64,000 nt of DNA from Vibrio pomeroyi (GCF_024347595.1 NZ_AP025506.1:744001-808000), one strand, 5' to 3'. Positions 44,638 through 56,808 are shown, counted from the stretch's first letter. A program made the numbers and translations. The notes: generated from the letters alone by a model not told the origin.

Positions 44638-45759
44638 TTAGGTCGCCTTTGAGAATGCTTTTCTGTGTGTGTGGATCGACATTAAAATACCAAAACCAGC
44701 CATGAGGGTAACCATTGAAGTACCGCCATAACTGACTAGAGGAAGAGGGACACCTACAACCGGTAGGATGCCGCTTACCATGCCAATGTTTACAAAAATA
44801 TAGACGAAGAAGCTTAGTACAATACTGCCTCCCATCATTCGACCAAAGGCCGTTTGAGCTTGGCTAGCCAGTACTAAACCACGTCCAATAATAAACAGGT
44901 AGATAGCAAGCAAGAACAAAATACCGATCATACCCCATTCTTCGGCAATAACCGCAAAAATGAAGTCGGTGTGACGCTCTGGAATGAACTCTAGTTGAGA
45001 TTGAGTACCTTGCAGCCAGCCTTTTCCTGATATACCACCAGAACCTATCGCAATCTTACTCTGAATGATGTGGTAGCCCGCACCTAATGGATCTGATTCA
45101 GGATCAAAAAGGGTTCTTACACGTACTTTTTGATACTCACGCATCAAGAAGAACCACAAAATTGGTATGAACGCCCCAAGTGCTATCGCAGCACTGGCGA
45201 TGATCTTCCAGCTAATACCCGCTAGGAATATTACAAAGATACCCGACGCAGCGATAAGGATAGAAGTACCTAAATCGGGTTGCTTCGCGATTAAAATCGT
45301 CGGGACAAACACCATCACTAGCGAGATTGCTAGTGTTTGGAAAGTTGGTGGTAGTGATCGCTTACCGATAAATCGAGCCAGCATCAAAGGTACCGCCAGC
45401 TTCAACAACTCGGAAGGTTGGAATCGAATAAAGCCGAAGTTTAACCAACGTTGAGCACCCTTAGAGGCCTCACCAAAGAACAATACGCCCAATAGTAAAA
45501 TGACACCGCCAGCAAACAGCAGCGGAGCTAAGGTTTCGTAGGTCCGTGGTGAGATTTGCGCTAAAAAGATCATCACACCCAAAGACAGACCCATACGCAT
45601 AGCTTGACGGTCCATCATCGCAAGGCTTTGTCCGCTTGCGCTGTACATGATCAATAAGGCAAAGCCCATTAAAACCAAAATGCCAAGCAATAATGGCAGG
45701 TCGATATGTAGCCTTTCGAATAAGGCTCTATTTCGTCCAGTTGAGGGATCAAGTTTCAT
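44638..45759 (-). CDS. rodA: SEDS glycosyltransferase RodA
   Basis: 373-residue, ten-helix peptidoglycan polymerase of the elongasome, which works with PBP2 (mrdA, directly upstream). Conserved SEDS features are [15 protein letters not shown], the extracellular loop with [32 protein letters not shown], and the end motif [23 protein letters not shown]. The start codon overlaps the mrdA stop by one base. High confidence. Confidence 0.97.
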   Translation of the reverse strand: MKLDPSTGRNRALFERLHIDLPLLLGILVLMGFALLIMYSASGQSLAMMDRQAMRMGLSLGVMIFLAQISPRTYETLAPLLFAGGVILLLGVLFFGEASKGAQRWLNFGFIRFQPSELLKLAVPLMLARFIGKRSLPPTFQTLAISLVMVFVPTILIAKQPDLGTSILIAASGIFVIFLAGISWKIIASAAIALGAFIPILWFFLMREYQKVRVRTLFDPESDPLGAGYHIIQSKIAIGSGGISGKGWLQGTQSQLEFIPERHTDFIFAVIAEEWGMIGILFLLAIYLFIIGRGLVLASQAQTAFGRMMGGSIVLSFFVYIFVNIGMVSGILPVVGVPLPLVSYGGTSMVTLMAGFGILMSIHTHRKAFSKAT

Positions 45760-47651
45760 TATTTAATTGGCTCACTTTGATAATCTTCTGCAAGGATAAT
45801 ATGGTCTAAAATCCTTCTTACTACTGGGCCGCCATTAGAAGAACCGCCACCGGCATTCTCTAGAACGATAGTCACGACGGCTTCAGGATCTTCAAAAGGC
45901 GCATAGCCAGTAAAGAGGGCGTGATCGCGCAAGTGCTCTGCGATTTCGTCCGCGTTGTACTCTTCATCTTCTTTAAGGCCGAATACTTGCGCAGTACCCG
46001 ATTTACCCGCGGTTTGGTAAGACATCTTCTGGAATGAACGTCTTGCTGTACCTTTCTTACCGTGGTTAGCCAGCCTCATGCCTTCCTGAGCGATATCCCA
46101 ATACTTCTTCTTAACCCCGGTTAGCGGTGGGTAAGTTTCAATGTCTGACATGATTTGTTCATCGAATGGACGGCCATTATCAATGGTTGAACGCAGTAGG
46201 TGAGGTGCTGTCACTTCACCTTCATTGACTAAGACAGAGGTTGCTTTTGCAATCTGCATTGGTGTCGCTGTCCAGTAGCCTTGTCCAATACCAACAGGAA
46301 TGGTGTCACCCTGATACCAAGGCACACGGTGTCTGGCCATCTTCCAATCACGAGTTGGCATATTGGCCTTGCTTTCTTCGTAGATATCGATGCCAGTATA
46401 ATCACCAAAGCCGAACATCATCATCCATTTGGATATGCGATCAATGCCGAGATCATAAGCAATTTGGTAAAAGAAGGTATCTACCGACTCTTCAATTGCT
46501 TTCTCTATATCCACGACTCCGTGTCCCCAACGTAACCAGTCACGGAATGGTCTCGTTTTTGAGTTTGGTATCTTCCAATAGCCTGGGTCATTGCGCGTAG
46601 TGTTTGGTGTAATAACACCCTCTTGCAGAGCAGCAACAGCAATAAAGGGTTTGATCGTCGATGCCGGTGGGTAAATACCTAGCGTGGCACGGTTAACCAA
46701 AGGGCGGTTTTTGTCTTGGAGTAGCGCGTTATAGCCTTTAGACGAGATACCATGCACGAATGCGTTTGGGTCGTAACTTGGGCTCGATACCATGGCTAAC
46801 ACGCCATTGTCTTTCGGATCGAGAACGATAGCTGAACCACGGCGGCCATCAAGTAACTTATGTACGTATAGCTGTAGTTTGATATCTAAGTTGAGTACGA
46901 TATCTTTGCCTGGAACCGAAGGTACAAATTTGAGGGTACGAATCACTCGTCCACGGCTGTTAACTTCAACTTCTTGGTAGCCTGCCGTACCGTGCAACAT
47001 GTCTTCGTAATAACGTTCAATGCCCAGCTTACCGATATCACGAGTAGCTTGGTAATTGGCGTCTTTCTCTTCTCGCATCAAGCGCTGCATATCACGATCA
47101 TTGATGCGCGATACATAGCCAATCACGTGAGTGAGCACATCGCCATACGGGTAGAAACGCTTCAATGTTCCTGTAACTTCAACCCCCGGGAATTTGTGTT
47201 GGTTTACAGAGAAGACGGCAACTTGTTCTTCAGAGAGTTGATTAAGAATCGGTACCGATTTAAAGCGTCGTGAATTACGACGATCACGATTAAAGCGCTC
47301 GATACGTTCTGGTGGGATCTCGATTAATGCTTGCAGACGAGCAAGCGTGTCATCCATATCTTTGATTTTTTCGGGTATGATTTCTAGATTGAAAACAGGA
47401 CGGTTTTCAGCAAGAAGTACACCGTTGCGATCGTAAATCAAACCACGATTAGGGGCGATTGGAACGACCTTGATACGGTTGTCGTTAGAACGAGTTTTAT
47501 AGTCTTGGTATTGATTGACCTGAATGTTGTACAGGTTAACAACCAACATTGACATCATGACTATGATCCCCGCAAACGCAACAAAAGCACGGCTAGTAAA
47601 TAGTCGTGCTTCTGCTTTGTAATCACGGATTTGGCTACGTTTACGTAACAT
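45759..47651 (-). CDS. mrdA: Penicillin-binding protein 2 (peptidoglycan transpeptidase)
   Basis: 630-residue transpeptidase of cell elongation. Single N-terminal membrane helix (about 24-44), a PBP dimer domain, then a transpeptidase domain with SxxK in [15 protein letters not shown] (about 326-329), SxD-type segment in [16 protein letters not shown], and KSGTAQV (about 546-549). The order rlmH-mrdA-rodA-rlpA-dacA is the standard gammaproteobacterial one. High confidence. Confidence 0.97.
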   Translation of the reverse strand: MLRKRSQIRDYKAEARLFTSRAFVAFAGIIVMMSMLVVNLYNIQVNQYQDYKTRSNDNRIKVVPIAPNRGLIYDRNGVLLAENRPVFNLEIIPEKIKDMDDTLARLQALIEIPPERIERFNRDRRNSRRFKSVPILNQLSEEQVAVFSVNQHKFPGVEVTGTLKRFYPYGDVLTHVIGYVSRINDRDMQRLMREEKDANYQATRDIGKLGIERYYEDMLHGTAGYQEVEVNSRGRVIRTLKFVPSVPGKDIVLNLDIKLQLYVHKLLDGRRGSAIVLDPKDNGVLAMVSSPSYDPNAFVHGISSKGYNALLQDKNRPLVNRATLGIYPPASTIKPFIAVAALQEGVITPNTTRNDPGYWKIPNSKTRPFRDWLRWGHGVVDIEKAIEESVDTFFYQIAYDLGIDRISKWMMMFGFGDYTGIDIYEESKANMPTRDWKMARHRVPWYQGDTIPVGIGQGYWTATPMQIAKATSVLVNEGEVTAPHLLRSTIDNGRPFDEQIMSDIETYPPLTGVKKKYWDIAQEGMRLANHGKKGTARRSFQKMSYQTAGKSGTAQVFGLKEDEEYNADEIAEHLRDHALFTGYAPFEDPEAVVTIVLENAGGGSSNGGPVVRRILDHIILAEDYQSEPIK

Positions 47652-47657
47652 TAACGC

Positions 47658-48128
47658 TTATTCTCGATGATAAGGGTGGTTAGTAGTGATGCTCCAAGCT
47701 CGATACAAGCTTTCAGCCATGATAACGCGTACTAATGGGTGAGGGAGAGTAAGCGCAGACAGAGACCAACTTTGGTCTGCAGCCGCTTTACATGCAGGTG
47801 CTAATCCTTCAGGCCCGCCAATTAGGATAGATACGTCACGTCCATCCAACTTCCAACTTTCTAATTGCTCAGCAAGTTGAGGGGTATCCCACTTTCTACC
47901 TGGGATATCGAGCGTGACAATGCGGTTGCCTTTTGGAACTGCAGCCAACATCGCTTCGCCTTCTTTTTGAAGAATGCGTGCAATATCTGCATTTTTACCG
48001 CGCTTTCCTGCAGTAATTTCAATGAGCTCTAATGGCATATCGTGAGGGAAGCGGCGTTTGTATTCTTGAAAACCTTCTTCAACCCACTTTGGCATTTTTG
48101 TGCCAACTGCGATTAACTGGATCTTCAA
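47658..48128 (-). CDS. rlmH: 23S rRNA pseudouridine-1915 N3-methyltransferase RlmH
   Basis: 156-residue SPOUT methyltransferase that makes m3-pseudouridine 1915 in 23S rRNA. The knot region has [47 protein letters not shown], and the C-terminal tail ends HPYHRE as in the whole family. It lies 3 bp after rsfS, so both ribosome-linked genes share a message. High confidence. Confidence 0.97.
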   Translation of the reverse strand: MKIQLIAVGTKMPKWVEEGFQEYKRRFPHDMPLELIEITAGKRGKNADIARILQKEGEAMLAAVPKGNRIVTLDIPGRKWDTPQLAEQLESWKLDGRDVSILIGGPEGLAPACKAAADQSWSLSALTLPHPLVRVIMAESLYRAWSITTNHPYHRE

Positions 48129-48131
48129 AGC

Positions 48132-48449
48132 TTAGCCCCAAAGTTTTTCTAGTTGGTACAGCTCACGATGCTCTTCTTGCATAACGTGAAGCATGCTTGT
48201 GCCCATATCTAGAACAACCCATTCACCTTCTTGCTGACCGTCCATACCTAGAGGCTGCATACCCGCTTTACGCACTTCATCAGCAACATGCTGTGCAATA
48301 GAAGCAACATGGCGTTTAGAGGTACCAGTACAAACAATCATGTAATCCGTCACACTTGATTTGCCTTCTACATCGATAGTTACAATCGATTCTGCTTTCA
48401 TGTCGTCGGCTTTGTCTGCAAGAAAATCTTTTAGTTCTTCACGTAACAC
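48132..48449 (-). CDS. rsfS: Ribosomal silencing factor RsfS
   Basis: 105 residues; binds ribosomal protein uL14 and blocks subunit joining in stationary phase. Family blocks are SVTDYMIVCTGTSKRHVASIAQHVADEV and GEWVVLDMGTSMLHVMQEEHRELYQLEKLW. It heads the rsfS-rlmH-mrdA-rodA-rlpA run. High confidence. Confidence 0.96.
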   Translation of the reverse strand: MLREELKDFLADKADDMKAESIVTIDVEGKSSVTDYMIVCTGTSKRHVASIAQHVADEVRKAGMQPLGMDGQQEGEWVVLDMGTSMLHVMQEEHRELYQLEKLWG

Positions 48450-48515
48450 TGGGTGTTCCTTTAATCTGAATTTAGCTTTGTTTAGGGCTTGTTGACCCTA
48501 GAATATAACACGCTT

Positions 48516-49544
48516 TTATGCGTGGAATGGTATTGAAGCTGAAGGGATACAAAACTCTACGCTTAACTGATGAATTAGTGGCCATGGCGACTGCTCGTAT
48601 TGAGTTTTTGTCATCAATTCAGCTTGAGTGAGCAACGCGAACAAGGAGTGTAATCGAGAAATCGAAACTCTTGTTAGCGCGGCGTTATAAAGCGGCTTTT
48701 TAGATTGCCAGATGCGGTGTTTTTCGAAAACCTGACCAATTGGCATCTGTTTCATTTGTTGCTGCATCTGCAATAACAGAGCAAGCTCACGTTGTATGCT
48801 ACGCAGCAGAATAACAGGCTCGACACCTTCAGCCTCTAACTGTCTTAGTATCCGCTGTGCTCGATTGCCTTTACCTGCCAGTAACGCATCACTCCAATGG
48901 AACGGAGTAAAATGGTTGTGGCGACTCAGCGACTCTTCTAAGCGTACTAAAGTGAGCTTTCCATCCGGGTATTGTAGCGCCAGTTTCTCTAGGCTTTGAG
49001 TCAACGCAAAAAGGTTGCCTTCGTGCCATTGCGCAAGCATTTGAACGGCTTCAGGATCTGGAGATAAGCCAATTTGACGACAACGAGTCTGAACAAATTG
49101 AGGTAATCGACTGACATCTGGAGTTAAACAGCTGACCCAATGTCCTTGATTAGAGAGCGCTTTAAACCATTTTGCACTCTCTTGAGCTTTGGTTAGCTTA
49201 GTGCCAACCAAGATCAATAGAACATCACTATGAATATGCTCAGAAATGGCGAGCAATTCTTTTGCTATCGCCGCATTCACACCCGACTCCGGAAGCTCAA
49301 GTTCGATGACCTGACGGCTAGAGAATAGACTGAGTGCTTTAGTGCAATCGTAAACCTCATTCCAGTCGAGACTGTTATCGATCGTAAAGCGATGACGTTC
49401 TTCGAAACCTTGTTGCTTAGCTGCTTTCATGATCGCTTCTCGGCTTTCTTGTAACAGCAGAGGTTCGTTACCAAAAATCAGGTAAACGTTGCTCAGCTGT
49501 TTAGACAGTTGCTCCGATAGACGATCGGCAAAAATACGCATCAA
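48516..49544 (-). CDS. holA: DNA polymerase III delta subunit
   Basis: 342-residue clamp-loader subunit that opens the beta clamp. The N-terminal NTPase-like domain lacks a P-loop as expected: YLIFGNEPLLLQESREAIMKAA, then ALSLFSSRQVIELELPE, which is the clamp-contact region (LF in SLFSSRQ). The C-terminal collar has HNHFTPFHWSDALLAGKGNRAQRILRQL. It lies 9 bp after lptE, as in E. coli. High confidence. Confidence 0.94.
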   Translation of the reverse strand: MMRIFADRLSEQLSKQLSNVYLIFGNEPLLLQESREAIMKAAKQQGFEERHRFTIDNSLDWNEVYDCTKALSLFSSRQVIELELPESGVNAAIAKELLAISEHIHSDVLLILVGTKLTKAQESAKWFKALSNQGHWVSCLTPDVSRLPQFVQTRCRQIGLSPDPEAVQMLAQWHEGNLFALTQSLEKLALQYPDGKLTLVRLEESLSRHNHFTPFHWSDALLAGKGNRAQRILRQLEAEGVEPVILLRSIQRELALLLQMQQQMKQMPIGQVFEKHRIWQSKKPLYNAALTRVSISRLHSLFALLTQAELMTKTQYEQSPWPLIHQLSVEFCIPSASIPFHA

Positions 49545-49553
49545 ATAAACCTA

Positions 49554-50207
49554 TTATTCAGCAGATTCGCTGAGTTCCGTCTGCTCTTCTGAGCTTGGAG
49601 CAACCTCAACGTCTTCAACTTCAATATTTTTGATGTTGTACTGTTTTTCAAGCTCTTTAACCTGATTGTGTTCTAGTGATTCTAGGTCCATGCTGTCAGC
49701 TGCAATATTCGCTTTTAGACGAGCCATTTGACGAAGAATTTGGCTTGTTGCCAGCTTACGCATTTCATCTTCGATCATGTCGCGCTCAACCGATTTCGCG
49801 AGAGCTGTTAACGGGTTGTCTAGGTAGCTACGGGTTACGCTGGTTGAAAATGTTTTTGAGCCTAGCTCTGGGATCGTTACACGGTACGAAGCGTAGAAAG
49901 TCAGTTCAATTTCTGCCGCACGAGTATTTTGGTAAAGGGACAGAGTTCGCTCACCTACGCTTTCGCTAATGATATGAAGGTTAGGAGTGTTCTCAGCAGG
50001 TGGCACAATTTCTACATCATTCATGCGCAGTTGACCTTTCATCATACGTGTAAACGTGCTGTATTGGTCGTAACTGGTCACAGAGATCTTGTTCAGTTCT
50101 TCTGGCACTGAGTAATCACCACGTAGGTGAAAACCACAGGCACTCAATAGGCTAACGGTTAGAACAACGATAGTAACTTTCAATGAAGATAGTGAAATCA
50201 GGCGCAT
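49554..50207 (-). CDS. lptE: LPS-assembly lipoprotein LptE
   Basis: 217-residue outer-membrane lipoprotein forming the plug of the LptD LPS translocon. Lipobox LSAC (about residues 21-24) is followed by GFHLRGDYSVPEELNKISV, the family start. The C-terminal 40 residues are acidic and longer than in E. coli LptE. Gene order leuS-lptE-holA is conserved in gammaproteobacteria. Confidence 0.93.
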   Translation of the reverse strand: MRLISLSSLKVTIVVLTVSLLSACGFHLRGDYSVPEELNKISVTSYDQYSTFTRMMKGQLRMNDVEIVPPAENTPNLHIISESVGERTLSLYQNTRAAEIELTFYASYRVTIPELGSKTFSTSVTRSYLDNPLTALAKSVERDMIEDEMRKLATSQILRQMARLKANIAADSMDLESLEHNQVKELEKQYNIKNIEVEDVEVAPSSEEQTELSESAE

Positions 50208-50295
50208 TATTTGATGGCTCTCATGAAGGTAGAATACTTATTTAAAGGCTTTAGTTTGTTGGCGTGGGGTTAGTCACTGAAAGTAAAGCGTTTAA

Positions 50296-50330
50296 ATAAG
50301 TAGACAGGGTAATTAGCTACCCTGTCTACA
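50296..50330 (-). terminator. Hairpin between leuS and lptE
   Basis: Perfect 12-bp arms GTAGACAGGGTA (50301-50312) and TACCCTGTCTAC (50319-50330) with a 6-nt loop; T-rich after the stem on the minus strand. Likely ends or attenuates the leuS message before lptE. Confidence 0.78.
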
Positions 50331-50389
50331 GACTGCTTTTGATGAATTAAGTTCGTTAATTCTTTAGCAATTGCGTTGTGCTAACGAAA

Positions 50390-52966
50390 TTAGTTAGCAA
50401 CGATGTTTAGAAGCTTACCAGGCACGAAGATAACCTTACGGATCGTTAGGCCATCTAGGAACTTTTTAGCGTTCTCATCGTTTAGACCAAGTTCACGAAC
50501 TTGCTCTTCGGTCGCATCAGCAGCAACGGTCAGTTTCGCACGTAGCTTACCGTTGATCATTACAACGATAGTCTTTTCGTCTTCGACTAGCGCTTTCTCA
50601 TCGAAAGTTGGCCATGTTGCTGAATCTACGTTTGATTCACCAAGAGCAATCCACATTTCGTAAGAGATGTGAGGAGTCATCGGGTAAAGCATGCGAACAA
50701 CAGCTTTTAGTGCTTCATCAAGGATTGCACGATCTTGTACTGATTCTTGAGGTGCTTTCGCTAGCTTGTTCATCAGCTCCATGATCGCAGCGATTGCTGT
50801 GTTGAACGTTTGGCGACGGCCGATATCGTCCGTTACTTTCGCGATAGTTTTGTGGATATCACGGCGAAGTGCTTTTTGGTCACCAGACAGAGCTGAAGCA
50901 TCAACAGATTCAGCAGCACCTTTAGAAGAGTGAGCGTGAACCAGTTTCCAAACACGCTTAAGGAAGCGGTTTGCGCCTTCAACGCCAGACTCTTGCCACT
51001 CAAGTGTCATGTCTGCAGGAGAAGCAAACATCATGAATAGACGTACTGTGTCAGCACCGTACTTGTCTACCATCTCTTGTGGGTCGATACCGTTGTTTTT
51101 CGACTTAGACATCTTGATCATGCCTGAGTGTTCAACTTCGCGGCCTTGGTTGTCGACAGCTTTTTCGATACGGCCTTTACCGTCACGATCGATAGTCACG
51201 TCAGTAGGAGCAATCCACTCTTTCGTGCCTTTTTCATTCGTGTGGAAGAATGCGTCAGCTAGAACCATGCCTTGACATAGAAGCTGCTTAAACGGTTCGT
51301 CAGACGTTACGTAACCTGCATCACGTAGCAACTTATGGAAGAAACGAGAGTACAATAGGTGCATACAAGCGTGCTCGATACCACCGATGTACTGGTCTAC
51401 TGGTAGCCAGTAGTTCGCTTTTTCTGGATCTAGGATGTCGTCCGCTTGTGGTGAACAGTAACGAGCGTAGTACCAAGAAGATTCCATGAACGTATCGAAT
51501 GTATCTGTCTCACGTAGAGCAGGTTCGCCGTTGAATGTTGTCTCAGCCCAAGACTTGTCTGCCTTGATTGGGCTAGTCACACCATCCATTACCACGTCTT
51601 CTGGAAGAATTACTGGTAGCTGGTCTGCTGGTACTGGGTGAACTTCACCGTCTTCAGTGGTTACCATTGGGATTGGTGCACCCCAGTAACGTTGACGAGA
51701 AACGCCCCAGTCACGTAGACGGAAGTTTACTGTTTTCTTACCTTTGCCTTCAGCTTCAAGCTTCGCAGCAATTGCATCGAATGCTTCTTGGAAAGCAAGA
51801 CCATCGAATTCACCAGAATCGAACAATACACCTTTCTCTGTGTAAGCTGCTTCAGACACGTCTAGCTCAGAACCGTCTTCTGGCTTGATTACTGGGATGA
51901 TGTCGATGCCGTACTTAGTTGCGAATTCGTAGTCACGTTGATCGTGAGCAGGAACCGCCATTACCGCACCCGTGCCGTAATCCATAAGAACGAAGTTAGC
52001 AACAAAGACAGGAACAACACGACCGTTGAGAGGGTGGATAGCCGTTAAGCCAGTATCCATGCCTTTCTTTTCCATCGTTGCAAGCTCTGCTTCAGCAACT
52101 TTAGTGTTACGACATTCTTCAACAAATGCTGCAAGCTCAGGGTTGTTTTGAGAGGCTTTCTCTGCAAGTGGGTGACCTGCAGCAATACCAACGTAAGAAA
52201 CACCCATCAGTGTGTCTGGGCGAGTTGTGTAAACTTCCAGTGGCGCTTCTTCACCGTTAACAGCGAAAGATAGCTCAACACCTTCAGAGCGGCCGATCCA
52301 GTTGCGCTGCATGGTCTTAACCATTTCAGGCCAACCTTCTAGGTTGTCTAGATCGTCTAGTAGCTCTTGAGCGTACTCAGTGATCTTAATGAACCACTGT
52401 GGGATTTTCTTTTGTTCTACTGGAGTGTCACAACGCCAGCAGCAACCGTCTTCTACTTGCTCGTTTGCAAGTACAGTTTGGTCGTTCGGACACCAGTTAA
52501 CAGAAGAAGTCTTCTTGTAAACTAGGCCTTTTTCGTAAAGCTTAGTGAAGAACTCTTGCTCCCAACGGTAGTACTCAGGCGTACACGTTGCGAATTCACG
52601 GTTCCAGTCGTAACCAAAGCCTAAAAGCTTAAGCTGGTTTTTCATGTACTCGATGTTTTCGTAAGTCCATGGTGCAGGCGCTGTGTTGTTCTTAACAGCT
52701 GCGTTTTCTGCAGGTAGGCCGAATGCATCCCAACCGATTGGCTGCATTACGTTTTTGCCTTGTAGACGTTGGAAACGAGATACCACATCACCGATGGTGT
52801 AGTTACGCACGTGACCCATGTGCAGTCGGCCACTTGGGTATGGGAACATAGAAAGACAGTAGAATTTTTCTTTGTTTGGGTCTTCACTTACAACGAAAGT
52901 CTCGCTGTCATCCCAGTGTTGTTGAACCTTTTGTTCAATCTCTTGCGGGTTATATTGTTCTTGCAT
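50390..52966 (-). CDS. leuS: Leucyl-tRNA synthetase
   Basis: 858-residue class I synthetase. The HIGH motif is [19 protein letters not shown] (about 42-60), KMSKS is in [14 protein letters not shown] (about 615-620), and the editing domain (about 225-420) has [13 protein letters not shown] and the fidelity Asp region [16 protein letters not shown] zinc-like Cys set (WCPNDQ...CCWRC) is present. The enzyme charges, among others, the tRNA-Leu(UAG) multiplied at the right end of this window. High confidence. Confidence 0.98.
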   Translation of the reverse strand: MQEQYNPQEIEQKVQQHWDDSETFVVSEDPNKEKFYCLSMFPYPSGRLHMGHVRNYTIGDVVSRFQRLQGKNVMQPIGWDAFGLPAENAAVKNNTAPAPWTYENIEYMKNQLKLLGFGYDWNREFATCTPEYYRWEQEFFTKLYEKGLVYKKTSSVNWCPNDQTVLANEQVEDGCCWRCDTPVEQKKIPQWFIKITEYAQELLDDLDNLEGWPEMVKTMQRNWIGRSEGVELSFAVNGEEAPLEVYTTRPDTLMGVSYVGIAAGHPLAEKASQNNPELAAFVEECRNTKVAEAELATMEKKGMDTGLTAIHPLNGRVVPVFVANFVLMDYGTGAVMAVPAHDQRDYEFATKYGIDIIPVIKPEDGSELDVSEAAYTEKGVLFDSGEFDGLAFQEAFDAIAAKLEAEGKGKKTVNFRLRDWGVSRQRYWGAPIPMVTTEDGEVHPVPADQLPVILPEDVVMDGVTSPIKADKSWAETTFNGEPALRETDTFDTFMESSWYYARYCSPQADDILDPEKANYWLPVDQYIGGIEHACMHLLYSRFFHKLLRDAGYVTSDEPFKQLLCQGMVLADAFFHTNEKGTKEWIAPTDVTIDRDGKGRIEKAVDNQGREVEHSGMIKMSKSKNNGIDPQEMVDKYGADTVRLFMMFASPADMTLEWQESGVEGANRFLKRVWKLVHAHSSKGAAESVDASALSGDQKALRRDIHKTIAKVTDDIGRRQTFNTAIAAIMELMNKLAKAPQESVQDRAILDEALKAVVRMLYPMTPHISYEMWIALGESNVDSATWPTFDEKALVEDEKTIVVMINGKLRAKLTVAADATEEQVRELGLNDENAKKFLDGLTIRKVIFVPGKLLNIVAN

Positions 52967-53049
52967 CGATGGTATCCGGTTATCTTGGAATTTGTGAGTT
53001 CGGTTAGAACAGAATCTTACAGATCGTCATAGAATACCTAAAGGAGCCT

Positions 53050-53165
53050 AGTACAACAATAGTTATACCCTTCATACTTGCAGTTGCTGCCTAGTAGATG
53101 GCGTAATTTTCACTGAATTTCGCAGGGCAACTATACTTAAGAGTATGAATTGCATTTGTTTGTGA
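53050..53165. repeat. Imperfect palindromic intergenic repeat (possible REP/MITE-like)
   Basis: Between leuS and the YbeL-like gene, TTCATACTTGCAGTTGCTGCC near 53070 is loosely mirrored by GGGCAACTATACTTAAGAGTATGAA near 53125. It looks like a dispersed Vibrio intergenic repeat, but only one copy lies in this window, so the call is weak. Confidence 0.35.
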
Positions 53166-53229
53166 GCGGGAGTGCATTGAGGTACATCCGTTTACTCGCT
53201 TAAAAGTTGGTTATCTTAAGGAGGTTATT

Positions 53230-53700
53230 ATGCCGAAGAAAAAAGCACTCTATGAAGAAGTGGTTGAAGAGGTCATCGAAACGCTGAAGCATAGTCCTGA
53301 AGAGCTCAACAACAAAATCGAAACGTCAGGAAAGTTTGCGAAAGCAGCCAATGACATGACTAAAGATGAACTATCGCTGATTTCAGCTTATGTGAAATCG
53401 GACTTAAAAGAATTCTCTGAAAGTTATGAAGAGAGTAAAAGCGGCCCGTTCTACTTGATGATCGCTGATTCCATTTGGCAAGGCTTATTGGATATCACTG
53501 ACCGCACCAGAGTGGAATGGGTTGAGCTGTTCCAAGATTTAGAGCATCAAGGCTTGTATCAAGCAGATGAGGTTATTGGTCTTGGTACGCTGGTATGTGA
53601 TGAGTGTGGTCATCAAACCGAATATAATCACCCAACCACGATTATTCCGTGTATTAAATGTGGTTCGAAAGGATTTAGTCGTAAAGCGCTTAAACCATAA
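53230..53700 (+). CDS. ybeL: Zinc-ribbon protein of the YbeL/DUF1451 family
   Basis: 156 residues with an excellent ribosome site (AAGGAGG). The N-terminal two-thirds are helical (ALYEEVVEEVIETLKHSPEEL...), and the C-terminus is a zinc ribbon, VCDECGHQTEYNHPTTIIPCIKCGSKGF (CxxC...CxxC, about 123-148). It is adjacent to leuS in enterobacteria too. Role unknown. Convergent with lnt. Confidence 0.9.
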   Translation: MPKKKALYEEVVEEVIETLKHSPEELNNKIETSGKFAKAANDMTKDELSLISAYVKSDLKEFSESYEESKSGPFYLMIADSIWQGLLDITDRTRVEWVELFQDLEHQGLYQADEVIGLGTLVCDECGHQTEYNHPTTIIPCIKCGSKGFSRKALKP

Positions 53701-53740
53701 ATACCGAGCGATAGCATCACCAGTTCAAAATCGTAGTAAT

Positions 53741-53771
53741 AAAAAAGGGTTGACCGAAATTGGCCAACCCT
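53741..53771 (-). terminator. Terminator after lnt
   Basis: GGGTTG...CAACCC stem (53747-53752 with 53765-53770, extended by inner pairs) followed on the minus strand by TTTTTT. Confidence 0.82.
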
Positions 53772-53790
53772 CAAACACTTTTCGTCGAAT

Positions 53791-55305
53791 CTAGTCTTTT
53801 CTTCTCACAAGCCAGCCAATCACCAAGCTCAACAAAGCCCAGATATACAGCGGCCAAGTACCGACCACGTGATAAGGGGTTTGACCATCTGTTGAAACAA
53901 GCTCAGCTTTTAATACTGCTGTTTCAAATTGCGGGATTTGCTTGATGATCTTGCCTTTGTGATCCGTTACTGCCGTTACACCATTGTTGGTCGAGCGAAT
54001 AAGCGGCTTACCAAGCTCTAGAGCACGCATTTGTGCGATTTCCATATGTTGCAACGGGCCAATTGAACGGCCGAACCATGCATCGTTAGAGAGCGTTAAG
54101 ATAAAGTCCGTTTCATCGGTCACGTTCTGTCTAACTTGATCATTAAAGATGATCTCATAGCAAAGTGCTGGTGCAAGGTGACGACCATTAGCAACGATGT
54201 TTGGTTGAACGTAATCGCCACGGCTAAACGATGACATTGGCAAATTAAAGAACGGCGCTAACGGGCGTAGGATGTCTTCAAACGGCACAAACTCACCAAA
54301 TGGCAATAGGTGGTGTTTGTGGTAGCGTTCGTTTGGATCGTAGCTGTACTCGCCGTATGGATTTACCCCAAGCGACAAAATGCTGTTGTAGTACTTCTTA
54401 TCTTCAGACTGATTCAATACACCCGTGATGATAGAGCTGTTGTTCATCTTGGCTGCGCTATCTAAGTTACGTAGGAAAGACGGAATCTCTACCTCAAATG
54501 CAGGAATAGCCGCTTCAGGCCAGATGATGATATCCGCATCCCAGTTTTCTCTGCTCAGATCGGTGTATTTCATCATGGTCGGCCAGCGATGGCTTGGTAG
54601 CCACTTGCTGTCTTGGTCAACGTTGCCTTGAATCAATACCACTGACGTTGTTTTGTCAGGGTTCGGTGTCACCCAGTCGATATTGCGAAGACCAAAGCCC
54701 GTGCTAAATACAACGGCAGGAATGACGGCGACACTCCAGGCTTTATTGATGATCGTATAAGCGAGCGCAGAAGCCGAGACGATAATTGTAAGAGTCACTA
54801 GCTCTACACCACCAATAGGGGCGAATGAACCTAGCGGGGAATCGATTTGGCTGTAACCTAGCCACAACCACGGGAAGCCCGTCATTACCCAGCCACGCAA
54901 CCAATCACTGATTAACCATAGTGCGGGAGCGGCTAGGAAAAAGCGACTTAGGTTATTAGCAGGGAAGAACTTGTTTAAACTCCAGGTAAAAAGCCCTGAG
55001 TAAACGGCTAGATAGCCCACAAGCAGTGCCATCAAGAATAAGTTGGCTGCCAGTGGCATTCCACCAAAGCCATCAATACTGACGTATACCCAGCTGATCC
55101 CCGTTGTGAATTGGCCTAAACCCCATGCGTAACCAATCCAAAGTGCGCTTTTAGGAGAGCGGTTGTGGATCAATAACAGCAACAATGCTGGGCTGAGAAT
55201 AGCAAGAGGCCATATTGAGTATGGAGCGAATGAAAGGGTTGTTATTGCGCCAACAAAAACGGCCGCAAGCGGCCGTAATAGGCGATGAATAAAAGTTTTA
55301 GTCAT
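53791..55305 (-). CDS. lnt: Apolipoprotein N-acyltransferase
   Basis: 504-residue inner-membrane enzyme adding the third acyl chain to lipoproteins. About seven helices surround a periplasmic carbon-nitrogen hydrolase domain with the catalytic Glu in [12 protein letters not shown] (about 260), Lys in [15 protein letters not shown] (about 325) and Cys in [13 protein letters not shown] (about 380). It serves the lipoproteins YajG, ApbE, RlpA and LptE found in this window. Gene order lnt-corC-ybeY-ybeZ-miaB is standard. High confidence. Confidence 0.97.
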   Translation of the reverse strand: MTKTFIHRLLRPLAAVFVGAITTLSFAPYSIWPLAILSPALLLLLIHNRSPKSALWIGYAWGLGQFTTGISWVYVSIDGFGGMPLAANLFLMALLVGYLAVYSGLFTWSLNKFFPANNLSRFFLAAPALWLISDWLRGWVMTGFPWLWLGYSQIDSPLGSFAPIGGVELVTLTIIVSASALAYTIINKAWSVAVIPAVVFSTGFGLRNIDWVTPNPDKTTSVVLIQGNVDQDSKWLPSHRWPTMMKYTDLSRENWDADIIIWPEAAIPAFEVEIPSFLRNLDSAAKMNNSSIITGVLNQSEDKKYYNSILSLGVNPYGEYSYDPNERYHKHHLLPFGEFVPFEDILRPLAPFFNLPMSSFSRGDYVQPNIVANGRHLAPALCYEIIFNDQVRQNVTDETDFILTLSNDAWFGRSIGPLQHMEIAQMRALELGKPLIRSTNNGVTAVTDHKGKIIKQIPQFETAVLKAELVSTDGQTPYHVVGTWPLYIWALLSLVIGWLVRRKD

Positions 55306-55337
55306 CTAATTTCTGTCATCTCTTTAGAGAGAAGTTG

Positions 55338-56228
55338 TTATTCTTCGATAGTCGGAAGAGGCTGTTCGTCAGGAATGGTTACCTGTAGCTGAATCACACG
55401 ACGGTTATCTGCAGACGTAATTTTGAAATGGTAGTTTTCGATTTCTACAATTTCGCCACGAACTGGCAGGTGACCGAGTGCTGTCATCACCATACCACCC
55501 ACAGTATCTACTTCATCATCACTGAAGGTCGTGTTAAACGTGTCGTTGAACTCTTCAATAGTGGTTAAAGCTTTAACAGAGAAAGTATGCTTACTCAGCT
55601 TACGAATATCTAACTCTTCTTCATCGTCGAACTCGTCTTCAATTTCACCAACGATTTCTTCGAGGATATCTTCAATGGTTACTAGGCCAGAGACACCGCC
55701 AAACTCATCGACAACGATAGACATGTGGTAACGCTCTTCTTGGAATTCCTTGAGTAGGCGATCAACACGCTTACTTTCAGGAACAACAACTACAGGGCGA
55801 ATCACTTGTTCGATGTCAAATGGAGCACTGTCTGAACCCAAGTACTTAAGTAGGTCCTTCGCTAATAGAATGCCTTCAACATGGTCTTTATCTTCACTGA
55901 TCACTGGGTAGCGAGAGTGTTGAGCATCAGTAATAAGCGCAATCAATGTATCTAAGTCATCGGTGCGTTCAACTGTAACCATTTGAGAGCGAGGCAGCAT
56001 GATATCGCGTACTCGCATCTCTGAAATTTCCATAACACCTTCGAGCATGTCGCGTGTGTCGTGGTCAATTAGGTCATTAATTTCTGAGTCGCGGATTACA
56101 TCTACGAGCTCTTGGCGGTCTTTTACCTCGCCTTGAAATAGTTGGCCTAGGCGTTCAAAGAAGGACTTTCTACTCGGACCTTCAGATTTTTTACTTCCCT
56201 CAGAAGTGGGGGGGTTACCTTCGTTCAT
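55338..56228 (-). CDS. corC: CorC-type CBS-domain protein (Mg/Co homeostasis; YbeX)
   Basis: 296 residues: two CBS domains ([26 protein letters not shown]..., [24 protein letters not shown] and [34 protein letters not shown]), then a CorC_HlyC domain with [16 protein letters not shown]. No membrane helices. E. coli YbeX affects ribosome and magnesium physiology; detailed function is not certain. Lies 32 bp upstream of lnt. Confidence 0.95.
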   Translation of the reverse strand: MNEGNPPTSEGSKKSEGPSRKSFFERLGQLFQGEVKDRQELVDVIRDSEINDLIDHDTRDMLEGVMEISEMRVRDIMLPRSQMVTVERTDDLDTLIALITDAQHSRYPVISEDKDHVEGILLAKDLLKYLGSDSAPFDIEQVIRPVVVVPESKRVDRLLKEFQEERYHMSIVVDEFGGVSGLVTIEDILEEIVGEIEDEFDDEEELDIRKLSKHTFSVKALTTIEEFNDTFNTTFSDDEVDTVGGMVMTALGHLPVRGEIVEIENYHFKITSADNRRVIQLQVTIPDEQPLPTIEE

Positions 56229-56346
56229 GATTTCTCAAAAAATAACGCTATCAGAAGTGTGATAGCACACATCACAACTCAGATTCCTGAAAATAACAGG
56301 TTCGATGAGTCATTGTTTCTCTGCAAACTACTTACCTAGAATCAAT

Positions 56347-56808
56347 TTACTTTTCTAGAATGTAAGGGTCTTCAAACCCCATAGCTTGCATGATTTCTGT
56401 CTCGAGTGACTCCATCTCTTCAGCTTCATCATCTTCGATATGATCATAACCTAGCAGATGCAGACTGCCATGTACAACCATATGAGCCCAGTGTGCTAGC
56501 AGAGGCTTATTTTGTTCTTCTGCTTCTTTTTCGACAACTTGGCGGCAAATAATGAGGTCGCCCAGAAGATCTAATTCGATTCCTGGAGGAGCTTCGAATG
56601 GGAAAGACAGCACGTTGGTTGGCTTATCTTTACCACGGTATTCATGATTGAGCTGGTGGCTTTCTTCCGTATCAACGATACGAACCGTCAACTCGGCGTT
56701 CTCTTGAAACTGAGGAATTGTCTTGTCTAACCAAAGCTGAATATCTTGCTCCGTTGGAAGACCTTGCTCATTTTCGACCGCAATTTGCAGGTCTAGTTCA
56801 ATAGACAT
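56347..56808 (-). CDS. ybeY: Endoribonuclease YbeY (rRNA maturation)
   Basis: 153 residues. The metal-binding motif HGxLHLxGYDH is present as [16 protein letters not shown] (about 113-128), which coordinates zinc with three His. The conserved Arg region [15 protein letters not shown] is also intact. YbeY processes 16S rRNA 3' ends and supports ribosome quality control. The gene directly follows ybeZ with no spacer. High confidence. Confidence 0.96.
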   Translation of the reverse strand: MSIELDLQIAVENEQGLPTEQDIQLWLDKTIPQFQENAELTVRIVDTEESHQLNHEYRGKDKPTNVLSFPFEAPPGIELDLLGDLIICRQVVEKEAEEQNKPLLAHWAHMVVHGSLHLLGYDHIEDDEAEEMESLETEIMQAMGFEDPYILEK